DNA of 5,135 bases from the NCBI GenBank assembly GCA_031551885.1, contig JAVBMX010000008.1, forward strand, positions 1 to 5,135, in the 5' to 3' direction. Below are positions 1 through 4,998 of this stretch, piece by piece. Source of the DNA: Frigididesulfovibrio sp031551885. Its GTDB lineage: Bacteria; Desulfobacterota; Desulfovibrionia; Desulfovibrionales; Desulfovibrionaceae. Position 1 is the stretch's first letter. Each line of letters begins with the position of its first letter. The notes below the pieces were generated by a model. It was not told where the DNA came from and did not search any database. It was given only the letters and a program-made list of their open reading frames with translations. The position numbers were made by a program, and so were the translations under genes.

Positions 1-115
1 CCCCCCGTGTTTGGCGGGGTGTCTGCCCGACGTTTGTGGGGTTCTGGGGGTAATCTTTCCCCCCTGGTGGGGTTTGGGGCGACAGCCCCAAAGCGCAAAC
101 TACTCCGAGGCTTTT
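1..115 (+). other. G-tract-rich upstream region of the aminotransferase gene
   Basis: This stretch holds no convincing gene; the reading frames that cross it are rich in Gly, Arg and Pro and lack a ribosome binding site. It carries five runs of four or more G on the + strand (16-19, 38-41, 46-50, 69-72, 76-79) and C-runs at 1-6 and 59-64. The G-run at 46-50 can pair with the C-run at 59-63. A clear hairpin at 73-92 is listed separately. A purine-rich CCGAGG at 105-110 sits five bases before the ATG at 116 and is the likely ribosome binding site. No clear -35/-10 promoter was recognised, so the promoter may lie before the window. Confidence 0.6.
73..92 (+). repeat. Perfect 8-bp hairpin before the aminotransferase start
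   Basis: TTTGGGGC (73-80), a GACA loop, then GCCCCAAA (85-92) form a perfect 8-bp stem with a 4-base loop, ending 23 bases before the ATG at 116. No T-run follows, so it is not a standard intrinsic terminator. It could be a leader structure, or a member of a dispersed intergenic repeat family. Confidence 0.6.
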
Positions 116-1075
116 ATGTCCCTGCCCGTGCTTTCCCGACAAGACGTTCTGGACCGTATCCTGGCATTGCCGCGTCCCGGCGAGGAGAACATCCTGGCCT
201 TTTACGAGCACCGTTTGGGCGGCATCTGCCGCGATGTCCGGCTCATGCTCATTCCTTTGGACGACCACTTGGTCCACCGGAGCGACGGGGCGTTCGAGAC
301 CCTGCGCTACAGCCGGGGGATTATGTACCGGCCGGAAAAACACCTGGAACGCCTAGGCCGTTCGGCCACGGGCATCGGCATCGCGCCCCCCGTGCCATGG
401 GAGGAAGTCATCCCGATCATCCTGGCTGTGGCCGGGGCGGGTGGTGAATCGGAAGGCTTGGTCCGGGTGCTGCTCAGCCGGGGTCCCGGCGGCTTCGGCA
501 TCGATCCATCCGAATGCCCCGTGGCGGGCTTGTACATCGCAGCCTACCGGCAGCCCACGCCGCCGGACGAATGGTATCGGGCCGGGCTCAAAGGCGCGCG
601 GGCGAGTATTCCGGCCAAATCCGGCGGCATGGCCAAAATCAAGACCGCCAGTTACCTGCCCAATGTGTTGATGACCAAGGAAGCCCGCGAGAAAGGCGCC
701 GACGTGCCACTCAGTTACGACGAGCAGGGATTTTTGGCCGAAAGCGCCGTGGCGTCGATCCTCTTGGTGGATAAAGAAGGCGTGGTGCTCGTGCCGCAAT
801 CCGAAGCTATTCTGCCCGCCACCACGGTGACCCGGGCTCTGGAACTGGCCGGCCCGGACCTGCCGCGCGACAAGCGCCCCCTGACCGAGGACGACGTGCG
901 CAAGGCGGCGGAGATCCTCCTGCTCGGCACCGGCCCGGACTGCGTGGCCGTGACCGCCTATGAAGGCACGCCTGTGGGCGACGGCGCGGAAGGCCCGGTC
1001 TGCCGGGAACTGCGCCGGCTGATTGTGGAGGATTCATTGGCCTCCGGCACCCCCATCCCCGGCCTGGGCGGCTGA
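116..1075 (+). CDS. Class IV PLP-dependent aminotransferase (BCAT/D-amino acid aminotransferase/ADC lyase fold)
   Basis: A 319-residue cytosolic protein of the fold-type IV PLP enzymes, which includes branched-chain aminotransferases, D-amino acid aminotransferases and 4-amino-4-deoxychorismate lyase. Visible signatures are the N-terminal block GAFETLRY (residues 58-65) followed by an RPEKHLERL-type segment (72-80), the putative PLP-binding Lys176 in AKIKTASYLPNVL, Glu209 in FLAES, and the ILPATTVTRALEL block (232-243). The usual Asn after the conserved Glu (as in EGSxxNIF) is replaced here by AVASILLV. Length is at the long end for the family because of about 45 extra N-terminal residues. 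The ATG at 116 is chosen because CCGAGG lies at 105-110; the frame stays open upstream to 11, but that extension is low-complexity G/C-run sequence. The C-terminus is Gly/Pro-rich. The exact substrate cannot be told from sequence alone. The next gene, a glycosyltransferase, shows no obvious pathway link. Confidence 0.88.
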   Translation: MSLPVLSRQDVLDRILALPRPGEENILAFYEHRLGGICRDVRLMLIPLDDHLVHRSDGAFETLRYSRGIMYRPEKHLERLGRSATGIGIAPPVPWEEVIPIILAVAGAGGESEGLVRVLLSRGPGGFGIDPSECPVAGLYIAAYRQPTPPDEWYRAGLKGARASIPAKSGGMAKIKTASYLPNVLMTKEAREKGADVPLSYDEQGFLAESAVASILLVDKEGVVLVPQSEAILPATTVTRALELAGPDLPRDKRPLTEDDVRKAAEILLLGTGPDCVAVTAYEGTPVGDGAEGPVCRELRRLIVEDSLASGTPIPGLGG

Positions 1076-1110
1076 GCCGGCCTTCCTTCGATTTTTGGAG
1101 ATCCCGACTC

Positions 1111-1200
1111 GTGGCCCGATTGTGTTTTTGCAACAGCACCATCGCCTGGGGCGGCGGTGAGCGCCGGCACCTGGAAGCCGCCCTGGACATGGCCCGGCGC
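1111..1200 (+). repeat. Direct repeat copy 1 (5' 90 bp of glycosyltransferase)
   Basis: First copy of a tandem direct repeat; it matches 1228-1317 at 87 of 90 positions, mismatched at 1111, 1165 and 1182. The match stops abruptly at 1200, where the sequence turns into a GC-rich hairpin and a new ribosome binding site. Confidence 0.95.
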
Positions 1201-1210
1201 CGTGCCGGGC
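1192..1210 (+). repeat. 7-bp hairpin at the duplication junction
   Basis: GCCCGGC (1192-1198), a GCCGT loop, and GCCGGGC (1204-1210) form a perfect 7-bp GC stem exactly over the point where the two gene copies stop matching (1200/1201). It ends five bases before GGAAGG at 1216-1221, the likely ribosome binding site of the full glycosyltransferase gene. No T-run follows, so it is not an intrinsic terminator. Confidence 0.7.
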
Positions 1211-1227
1211 GGGTGGGAAGGTAAACC

Positions 1228-1317
1228 ATGGCCCGATTGTGTTTTTGCAACAGCACCATCGCCTGGGGCGGCGGTGAGCGCTGGCACCTGGAAGCCGCTC
1301 TGGACATGGCCCGGCGC
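1228..1317 (+). repeat. Direct repeat copy 2 (5' 90 bp of glycosyltransferase)
   Basis: Second copy of the tandem repeat, forming codons 1-30 of the complete glycosyltransferase gene. The offset from copy 1 is 117 bases: 90 matching bases plus a 27-base unmatched spacer (1201-1227). Confidence 0.95.
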
Positions 1318-2406
1318 GGCCATGAGGTCACGCTGATCTGCCGGCCCGACGGCGCGCTGTGCGAACACGCCCTTCCCTCTGCAGGCCCTGTGGGCGCGGG
1401 AAACGTGACGGTCGCGCCTTTCGCAATCGGCAGGCTGTCCTTTCTCAATCCTCTGATGCGCCGACGGCTGACAAACTTTTTCCGCAGTCGGAAGATCGAT
1501 GCCTTGGTCATGAACCTGCCGGCGGATCTCAAGGCCGTCGGACCGGCGGCGAAAGATGCCGGCACGGCGCGGATCATCTACCGCCGGGGCAGCGCCCTGC
1601 CGGTCAAAAACTCCGCCCTCAACCGCCGGCTCTACAGCACGGTGATCGACCGGGTGATCGTCAACTCACGGGCCACCGGAGAGCTGATTCCGCAAAGCCT
1701 GATTGCCCCGGACCGCGTCACCCTCTTGCCCAACGGCATCGACATCGCCGCCTTTGACGCGGCCCTCGCCCGCGCCTGCGGGGAACCGGCCGGCCGCGCC
1801 CTGGAAGACTGGGTCGCGGCGGCCCGCCGACAGGGCGACCCGTTGATTCTGGGCAACGCGGGCCGGCTTAACCGGCAGAAGGCCCAGCATCTGTTTGTGC
1901 TCCTCGGCAAAGCCGTGGAGGACCTCGGCCGGGATGTGCGCCTCATTCTTGCGGGAGAAGGTGAACGCCGCGCCGAACTCGAAGATCTGGCCCGGCGGCA
2001 GGGCGTGCGGGAGCGGGTCTTTTTCGCGGGGTTCCTCAAGGATCTTTCCCCGTTCTGGCGCAGCCTGGATCTGTTCATCCTGACCTCGCTCTGGGAAGGG
2101 TTCGGCTATGTGGTGCTTGAAGCCATGCTCGCCGGGGTTCCGCCCGTGGCCTTTGCCGTGAGCAATATCCCGGATCTCGTCCGCCACGGCGAAAACGGGC
2201 TGCTTTTCCCCCTGCCCCAAGACTCGGAAGCCGTCACTCCGGCCACCCTTGCGGACCTGCGCGCCGTCGCCCAAGGCGTTTTGGCCGACGCCGGAACTCC
2301 CGAGCAACGCCACGCCCTGCGCCGCCGGTCGCGCATCCTCGCCGAACGCTTTGATCAGAAAAAAGCGATGGATACCCTGGAACAGTTGCTGCTCGGCCGG
2401 GAATAA
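1228..2406 (+). CDS. Glycosyltransferase, GT-B fold, family GT4-like
   Basis: A 392-residue cytosolic or membrane-associated enzyme predicted to transfer a sugar from an activated donor to a glycan or lipid acceptor. The N-terminal acceptor domain begins with a Gly-rich loop (WGGGERW, residues 13-19) and the GHEVTLI strand (31-37). A linker VNSRATGELI (145-154) and LLPNGID (166-172) lead to the donor domain, with GRLNRQKAQ (212-220; putative donor-phosphate contacts Arg213 and Lys218), LILAGEGERRAELE (239-252), and the family E-x7-E motif (Glu290 and Glu298 in EGFGYVVLEAM). GENGLLFP (321-328) is also typical. There is no signal peptide or transmembrane helix. The ATG at 1228 is preceded by GGAAGG at 1216-1221 with good spacing and restores Trp19, which fits the loop better than the Arg in the upstream duplicate. 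The acceptor is unknown; surface polysaccharide or lipopolysaccharide core synthesis is a reasonable guess from family only. The gene ends in TAA, embedded in the T-tract side of the opposite-strand terminator. Confidence 0.9.
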   Translation: MARLCFCNSTIAWGGGERWHLEAALDMARRGHEVTLICRPDGALCEHALPSAGPVGAGNVTVAPFAIGRLSFLNPLMRRRLTNFFRSRKIDALVMNLPADLKAVGPAAKDAGTARIIYRRGSALPVKNSALNRRLYSTVIDRVIVNSRATGELIPQSLIAPDRVTLLPNGIDIAAFDAALARACGEPAGRALEDWVAAARRQGDPLILGNAGRLNRQKAQHLFVLLGKAVEDLGRDVRLILAGEGERRAELEDLARRQGVRERVFFAGFLKDLSPFWRSLDLFILTSLWEGFGYVVLEAMLAGVPPVAFAVSNIPDLVRHGENGLLFPLPQDSEAVTPATLADLRAVAQGVLADAGTPEQRHALRRRSRILAERFDQKKAMDTLEQLLLGRE

Positions 2407-2426
2407 AAAAACCGCGTCGGCGCGGT
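2405..2426 (-). terminator. Intrinsic terminator of the minus-strand small gene
   Basis: Read on the minus strand, ACCGCG (2426-2421), a CCGA loop and CGCGGT (2416-2411) make a perfect 6-bp GC stem, followed at once by a T-run (2410-2405 plus the last stem T). This is the classic intrinsic terminator form, and it points to transcription running leftward into this site. On the + strand the A-run precedes the stem, so it would not serve as a normal terminator for the glycosyltransferase. It overlaps the glycosyltransferase stop codon (2404-2406). Confidence 0.72.
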
Positions 2427-2508
2427 CGGTGGGCGGAAAAAAATGTTTCCACGCTCCGGCCATTCCCTCTCGAGATACTTTGGACGGGCGGGGTAAATGA
2501 ATATCGGT

Positions 2509-2667
2509 CTAGGCCTTGGGCATGCCCAAACCACAAACGCGGTACAAACGCTCGTAGACGGAACTGAGCCTGCGGGCCACGTTTTGGGAAAAGCCGTGGT
2601 CGCAGAGCCTACAGTAAACATGCAGGGGATTGAAGCGGTGCTGCAAATAAGAACGGAAACGTGCCAT
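2509..2667 (-). CDS. Small basic protein of unknown function (52 aa)
   Basis: A short minus-strand gene whose product begins MARFRSYLQHRFNPLHVYCR and ends in TAG at 2511-2509. I do not recognise a named family, though the style resembles short conserved proteins of Desulfovibrio-type genomes. Residues worth noting are Cys19, Cys22 and Cys45, with His16 and His24 around a CRLC core, and a basic, probably helical stretch ARRLSSVYERLYR (31-43). Evidence for reality is an intrinsic terminator about 85 bases downstream in the right orientation and a reasonable G/C third-base pattern. The start is uncertain: a weak GAG lies six bases before the ATG at 2667, but the frame is open upstream, with further ATGs at 2769, 2781, 2787 and 2790. 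A start at 2790 would give a protein of about 93 residues. The gene converges with the glycosyltransferase and diverges from the cbiR-like gene. Confidence 0.58.
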   Translation of the reverse strand: MARFRSYLQHRFNPLHVYCRLCDHGFSQNVARRLSSVYERLYRVCGLGMPKA

Positions 2668-2793
2668 CAACTGCTCTTTCGGTTTCGGCGTCGGAAAAAC
2701 CGCCAGCCCGGCATGAACGAAATCGACCGCCGTCAGGCGACCCGTCGACTGTAGTGAGGTATAAGGCATGCCGCAGTTCATGTCCATCATCCC

Positions 2794-2813
2794 AATGTCG
2801 CTTTTTCGACATT
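2794..2813. promoter_or_regulatory. Perfect inverted repeat in the divergent intergenic region (possible operator)
   Basis: AATGTCG (2794-2800), six spacer bases CTTTTT, and CGACATT (2807-2813) form a perfect two-fold repeat. It lies between the small minus-strand gene and the cbiR-like gene, 43 bases before the preferred cbiR start. The spacing and position suit a dimeric regulator, but a short RNA hairpin is equally possible. No well-formed -35/-10 pair was recognised beside it, and no cobalamin riboswitch was recognised in this spacer. Confidence 0.45.
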
Positions 2814-2856
2814 TATGCATTCCTCTTTGCATTTTCTTATCGGCAACGGGAAAAAA

Positions 2857-3663
2857 ATGATCAGGGCGCTCGAACCGAAAACACTCCGCGCGGGGGAGGA
2901 ACGCTTCCGGCTTCCCGTCGGACGGGTTCTGGCCGCGCCTTCCTGGCTCATCCCCGGTGATCTTGCGGCCAACTGCCGGTTTCTGGCCGGGCGGGTGGAT
3001 GAGGTCGGTCTGCTCTTTTTCGAAACGGCCGCTTGTCTCGCCTATACCGACAAAGACCTGCCGACGGAGCCGGCCTGTCTCTCCCTTGCCTACCACGTGC
3101 ATCTGCCCGTGGATCTCCCTTGGGAAAATCCTCCAGCCTGCGCCACGATCTGCGCCTCGCTCCTGAAGAAGATCGCCTTTCTGCGCCCAACCCGCGCCGT
3201 GCTGCATCCTCCGGTCGGGAAGTCCGCGCCGGGCGTGCTGCACGGCTTTCTCGAAGCCTTCGAGCGTCTCGGACACGCCCCCGAATTGCTCGCCGTTGAG
3301 AACCACAAAGACTGCGACCTGCTTGACCTCGCGGAGGTCGTCCGGGAATTTTCCTTGCAAGTATGCCTGGATCTGGGGCATGTAAGAGCTTATGGGCAGG
3401 AAGCGTTGTTGGATTGTCCCGCTTTGACCGGGCGGGTCACGTTGCTCCATCTTTCCGCCGCCCGGCCGGGCAAGGACCTGCATCGCTCCCTGGCCGAGCT
3501 GGATCCGGAAGGCCACGCGCTGTTGCGCCGGGCGCTCGCGGCAACCCCGCCCGACGCGGCCCTGATGCCGGAAATTTTCGCCCTCCCGGGGTTTGAGGCA
3601 TCGCTCGACATTCTCCACCGGGCATTGACCGTTCCACTTTCGTCCGACAACGCCGCCCTCTGA
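2857..3663 (+). CDS. cbiR: CbiR-like cobamide-remodelling phosphodiesterase (AP-endonuclease-2/TIM-barrel superfamily)
   Basis: A 268-residue TIM-barrel protein of the sugar-phosphate isomerase/AP endonuclease-2 superfamily that resembles CbiR. In Akkermansia, CbiR hydrolyses the phosphoribosyl bond of adenosylated cobamides, releasing a cobinamide phosphate that can be rebuilt with another lower ligand. The family feel comes from the PSWLIPGDLAANCRFLAG segment (28-45), then VDEVGLLFFE (47-56) and YHVHLPVDLPW (79-89). Likely metal ligands are Glu148 in VENHKD, Asp172 and His175 in LDLGH, His198 in LLHLS and Glu239 in MPEIF; other conserved histidines are His80, His82 and His117. No signal peptide is seen, so it should act in the cytosol. 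The ATG at 2857 is preferred (weak GGGA at 2849-2852); an in-frame ATG at 2815 has no ribosome binding site and abuts the inverted repeat. The DHH gene follows after seven bases. The recognition is from memory of the family pattern; another sugar-phosphate isomerase-like function cannot be excluded. Confidence 0.72.
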   Translation: MIRALEPKTLRAGEERFRLPVGRVLAAPSWLIPGDLAANCRFLAGRVDEVGLLFFETAACLAYTDKDLPTEPACLSLAYHVHLPVDLPWENPPACATICASLLKKIAFLRPTRAVLHPPVGKSAPGVLHGFLEAFERLGHAPELLAVENHKDCDLLDLAEVVREFSLQVCLDLGHVRAYGQEALLDCPALTGRVTLLHLSAARPGKDLHRSLAELDPEGHALLRRALAATPPDAALMPEIFALPGFEASLDILHRALTVPLSSDNAAL

Positions 3664-3670
3664 GGAACTC

Positions 3671-4726
3671 ATGGCCTATTTCCGCTCCCTGCCCAATCTT
3701 CAGACCATGCTGGATCTCTTCAGCCGCGAAGACGACTGGCTGATTCCCATCAGCGCCGACCCGGACGCCATGGCCTCGGCCATGGCTCTGAAGCGGATCA
3801 TGAGCCGGCGCGTGCGCGACGTGCACATCGCCAAGGTCAACGAGATCATCCGGCCCGACAACTTGGCCATGATCCGCTACACCCATCTGCACATGCTTGA
3901 GCTGACCCCGGAGTTGATGCGCGGCAAAAAGCTCGCCATGGTCGACTCGCAGCCTTCCCATCATCCGTTCTTCAAAGACGCGACCTACGAGATCATCATC
4001 GACCACCATCCGCTGTCGGCGTCTTCACAGGCCCGCTACCAGGTCATCCGGCCGGAATACGGCGCGACCGCCACGCTCATGACCGAGCACCTGTACAGCC
4101 TGGAGATCCGGCCGGGCAAACTGCTGGCCACGGCCCTGCAGTTCGGCATCAAGACCGACACGGCGAGCTTCGAACGGCACTGCACCGATGTGGACATCCG
4201 AGCCTATCAGTACCTGGGGCGCTTTGCCGACAACGCCTTGCTTTCACGCATCTCCCGCAGCGAATTTCACCGCCGTTGGCTCGATACCCTCGCTTTGGCC
4301 TGCACCAACATGTACGCTTTGGGTTCCGGCCAGTACGCCTTTCTCAACGAGATCGACAATCCGGACATCCTGGTGCTCATCGCGGACTTTTTCATGCGGG
4401 TGTATGAAATCCGTTGGGTGGCCGTGGCCGGGTTGTATGCCGGTATTGTGGTGGTGGTCTTCCGGGGCGACGGCATGTCGCGGGATGTGGGGCGTTACGC
4501 CTCGCAGCTGTTCGGCGAACTCGGCTCGGCCGGGGGGCACAAGGCCATGGCCCGCGCGGAGTTTCCCGTGGAAGCCATGGACGGAGCCGACCCGGAACTG
4601 TTCATCTGGCAACGCCTGACCACTCCCCTGCGCAGTCGTCCCAAAAACAACGTGCCGCCTCCGCCGGAAGCCTCCGGCCCCCCACGCAGCGCCCACACCC
4701 CCGAGGATGACGAACTTCCGGATTAA
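3671..4726 (+). CDS. DHH/DHHA1-family phosphoesterase (NrnA/RecJ-like superfamily)
   Basis: A 351-residue protein with the order DHH domain then DHHA1 domain, a superfamily that cleaves phosphoester bonds in nanoRNA, pAp, cyclic dinucleotides or polyphosphate using Mn2+. Motif I is SADPDAMASA (residues 28-37, acidic Asp30 and Asp32), motif II contains Asp92 (MVDSQPS), motif III is the diagnostic Asp111-His112-His113, and motif IV contains Asp163 (DTASF). The DHHA1 signature GSAGGHKAMA lies at 285-294. The His that often stands shortly before the motif I acidic pair is not present. The last 30 residues are Pro-rich and acidic and look disordered. GAGGA at 3662-3666 overlaps the TGA of the cbiR-like gene, indicating translational coupling. 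The actual substrate is unknown; the pairing with a cobamide-salvage enzyme is suggestive only. No clear intrinsic terminator follows directly. Confidence 0.87.
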   Translation: MAYFRSLPNLQTMLDLFSREDDWLIPISADPDAMASAMALKRIMSRRVRDVHIAKVNEIIRPDNLAMIRYTHLHMLELTPELMRGKKLAMVDSQPSHHPFFKDATYEIIIDHHPLSASSQARYQVIRPEYGATATLMTEHLYSLEIRPGKLLATALQFGIKTDTASFERHCTDVDIRAYQYLGRFADNALLSRISRSEFHRRWLDTLALACTNMYALGSGQYAFLNEIDNPDILVLIADFFMRVYEIRWVAVAGLYAGIVVVVFRGDGMSRDVGRYASQLFGELGSAGGHKAMARAEFPVEAMDGADPELFIWQRLTTPLRSRPKNNVPPPPEASGPPRSAHTPEDDELPD

Positions 4727-4776
4727 AGCACAATCTCGTTAAGGACTTTCGAGAAACTATCGGTTCGACACTTGGG

Positions 4777-4898
4777 GGTGGGAATAGTTTGGCGTCAGAC
4801 AAGGAAGACAAGTTTTTTGCTGCGGAAGTGTACTATTATGGTACTCGACCAAAGCAAAAAACGATGGCTGACGCCGTATCACGCCAAACTAACCCGCC
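4777..4898. repeat. Nested imperfect inverted repeat (structured element, MITE or RNA)
   Basis: The outer arms are a perfect 11-bp pair: TAGTTTGGCGT (4785-4795) with ACGCCAAACTA (4881-4891). Inside them, GTTTTTTGCT (4812-4821) pairs perfectly with AGCAAAAAAC (4853-4862), and GTAC (4830-4833) with GTAC (4841-4844). Internal loops are nearly symmetric (16/18 and 8/8 bases). Outside, GGTGGG (4777-4782) can pair with CCCGCC (4893-4898) with one G-T wobble. A competing pairing exists: GGCGTCAG (4791-4798) with CTGACGCC (4868-4875). The perfect arms start and end with TA, which would fit a small transposon-like element flanked by a TA duplication; a structured RNA is the alternative. Confidence 0.6.
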
Positions 4899-4916
4899 AC
4901 CACCCAGACCCCACCG

Positions 4917-4939
4917 CCAAGGGGGGGCACCCCCCTTGG
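4917..4939. repeat. Perfect 10-bp G/C-run hairpin
   Basis: CCAAGGGGGG (4917-4926), a three-base GCA loop and CCCCCCTTGG (4930-4939) make a perfect 10-bp stem. No T-run follows on either strand. It may be a member of an intergenic repeat family like the G/C-run structures at the other end of this window. Confidence 0.7.
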
Positions 4940-4949
4940 AACCCATATG

Positions 4950-4978
4950 GCCCTTTTTCGGCAAATCCGAAAAAGGGC
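4950..4978 (+). terminator. Perfect 12-bp hairpin, possible terminator of the cbiR-DHH unit
   Basis: GCCCTTTTTCGG (4950-4961), loop CAAAT, and CCGAAAAAGGGC (4967-4978) form a perfect 12-bp stem of the kind used in intrinsic terminators. It is followed on the + strand only by TCTCT rather than a full T-run, so termination is plausible but not assured. It lies 223 bases after the DHH stop codon. Confidence 0.45.
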
Positions 4979-4998
4979 TCTCTGCGCAATGCGCCTAG

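Larger units (their letters stand above)
1111..1224 (+). pseudogene. Truncated upstream copy of the glycosyltransferase 5' end (37-codon mini-ORF)
   Basis: A GTG-started frame of 37 codons. Its first 30 codons match the start of the glycosyltransferase gene at 1228, with 87 of 90 bases identical. After codon 30 it diverges, reads RAGRVGR and ends at TAA 1222-1224, three bases before the ATG of the full gene. GGAG at 1097-1100 stands ten bases before the GTG, so it could still be translated. The three differences are the start codon (GTG versus ATG), codon 19 (CGG Arg versus TGG Trp) and a silent change in codon 24 (GCC versus GCT). The copy is exactly in frame with the full gene (offset 117 bases), so the TAA is all that separates them. 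It cannot encode a working enzyme. It could be a decayed relic, a leader peptide coupling translation to the next start, or an assembly artefact. Confidence 0.75.

Noticed and set aside
11..115. N-terminal extension of the aminotransferase to an upstream TTG
   Set aside because: The extension is encoded by G/C-run intergenic sequence with no ribosome binding site, whereas the ATG at 116 has one.
2516..2529. Perfect 14-base palindrome TTGGGCATGCCCAA
   Set aside because: It lies within the last codons of the small minus-strand gene and has no T-run; a palindrome of this length in coding sequence needs no special explanation.
2609..2812. Minus-strand 67-codon frame starting MSKKRHWDDG, with a GAGGA before its ATG
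   Set aside because: It overlaps the small gene in another frame, its codons show weaker G/C third-base preference, and it has no coherent continuation. It is kept only as a remote alternative.
2509..3672. Long 387-codon minus-strand frame opposite the cbiR-like gene
   Set aside because: Most of it is the antisense shadow of the cbiR-like gene in high-GC sequence; only its last part (from 2667, possibly 2790) looks coding.
4732..4754. Weak hairpin TCTCG/CGAGA just after the DHH stop as a terminator
   Set aside because: The stem is only five base pairs with a large loop, and no T-run follows.
4785..4891. Integron attC site
   Set aside because: The arms do not show the RYYYAAC and GTTRRRY core sites in the required order, and there is no cassette gene or integrase.
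4777..4898. Retron msr-msd RNA
   Set aside because: An inverted-repeat-flanked structured RNA would fit loosely, but no reverse transcriptase follows; the next gene is a transposase.
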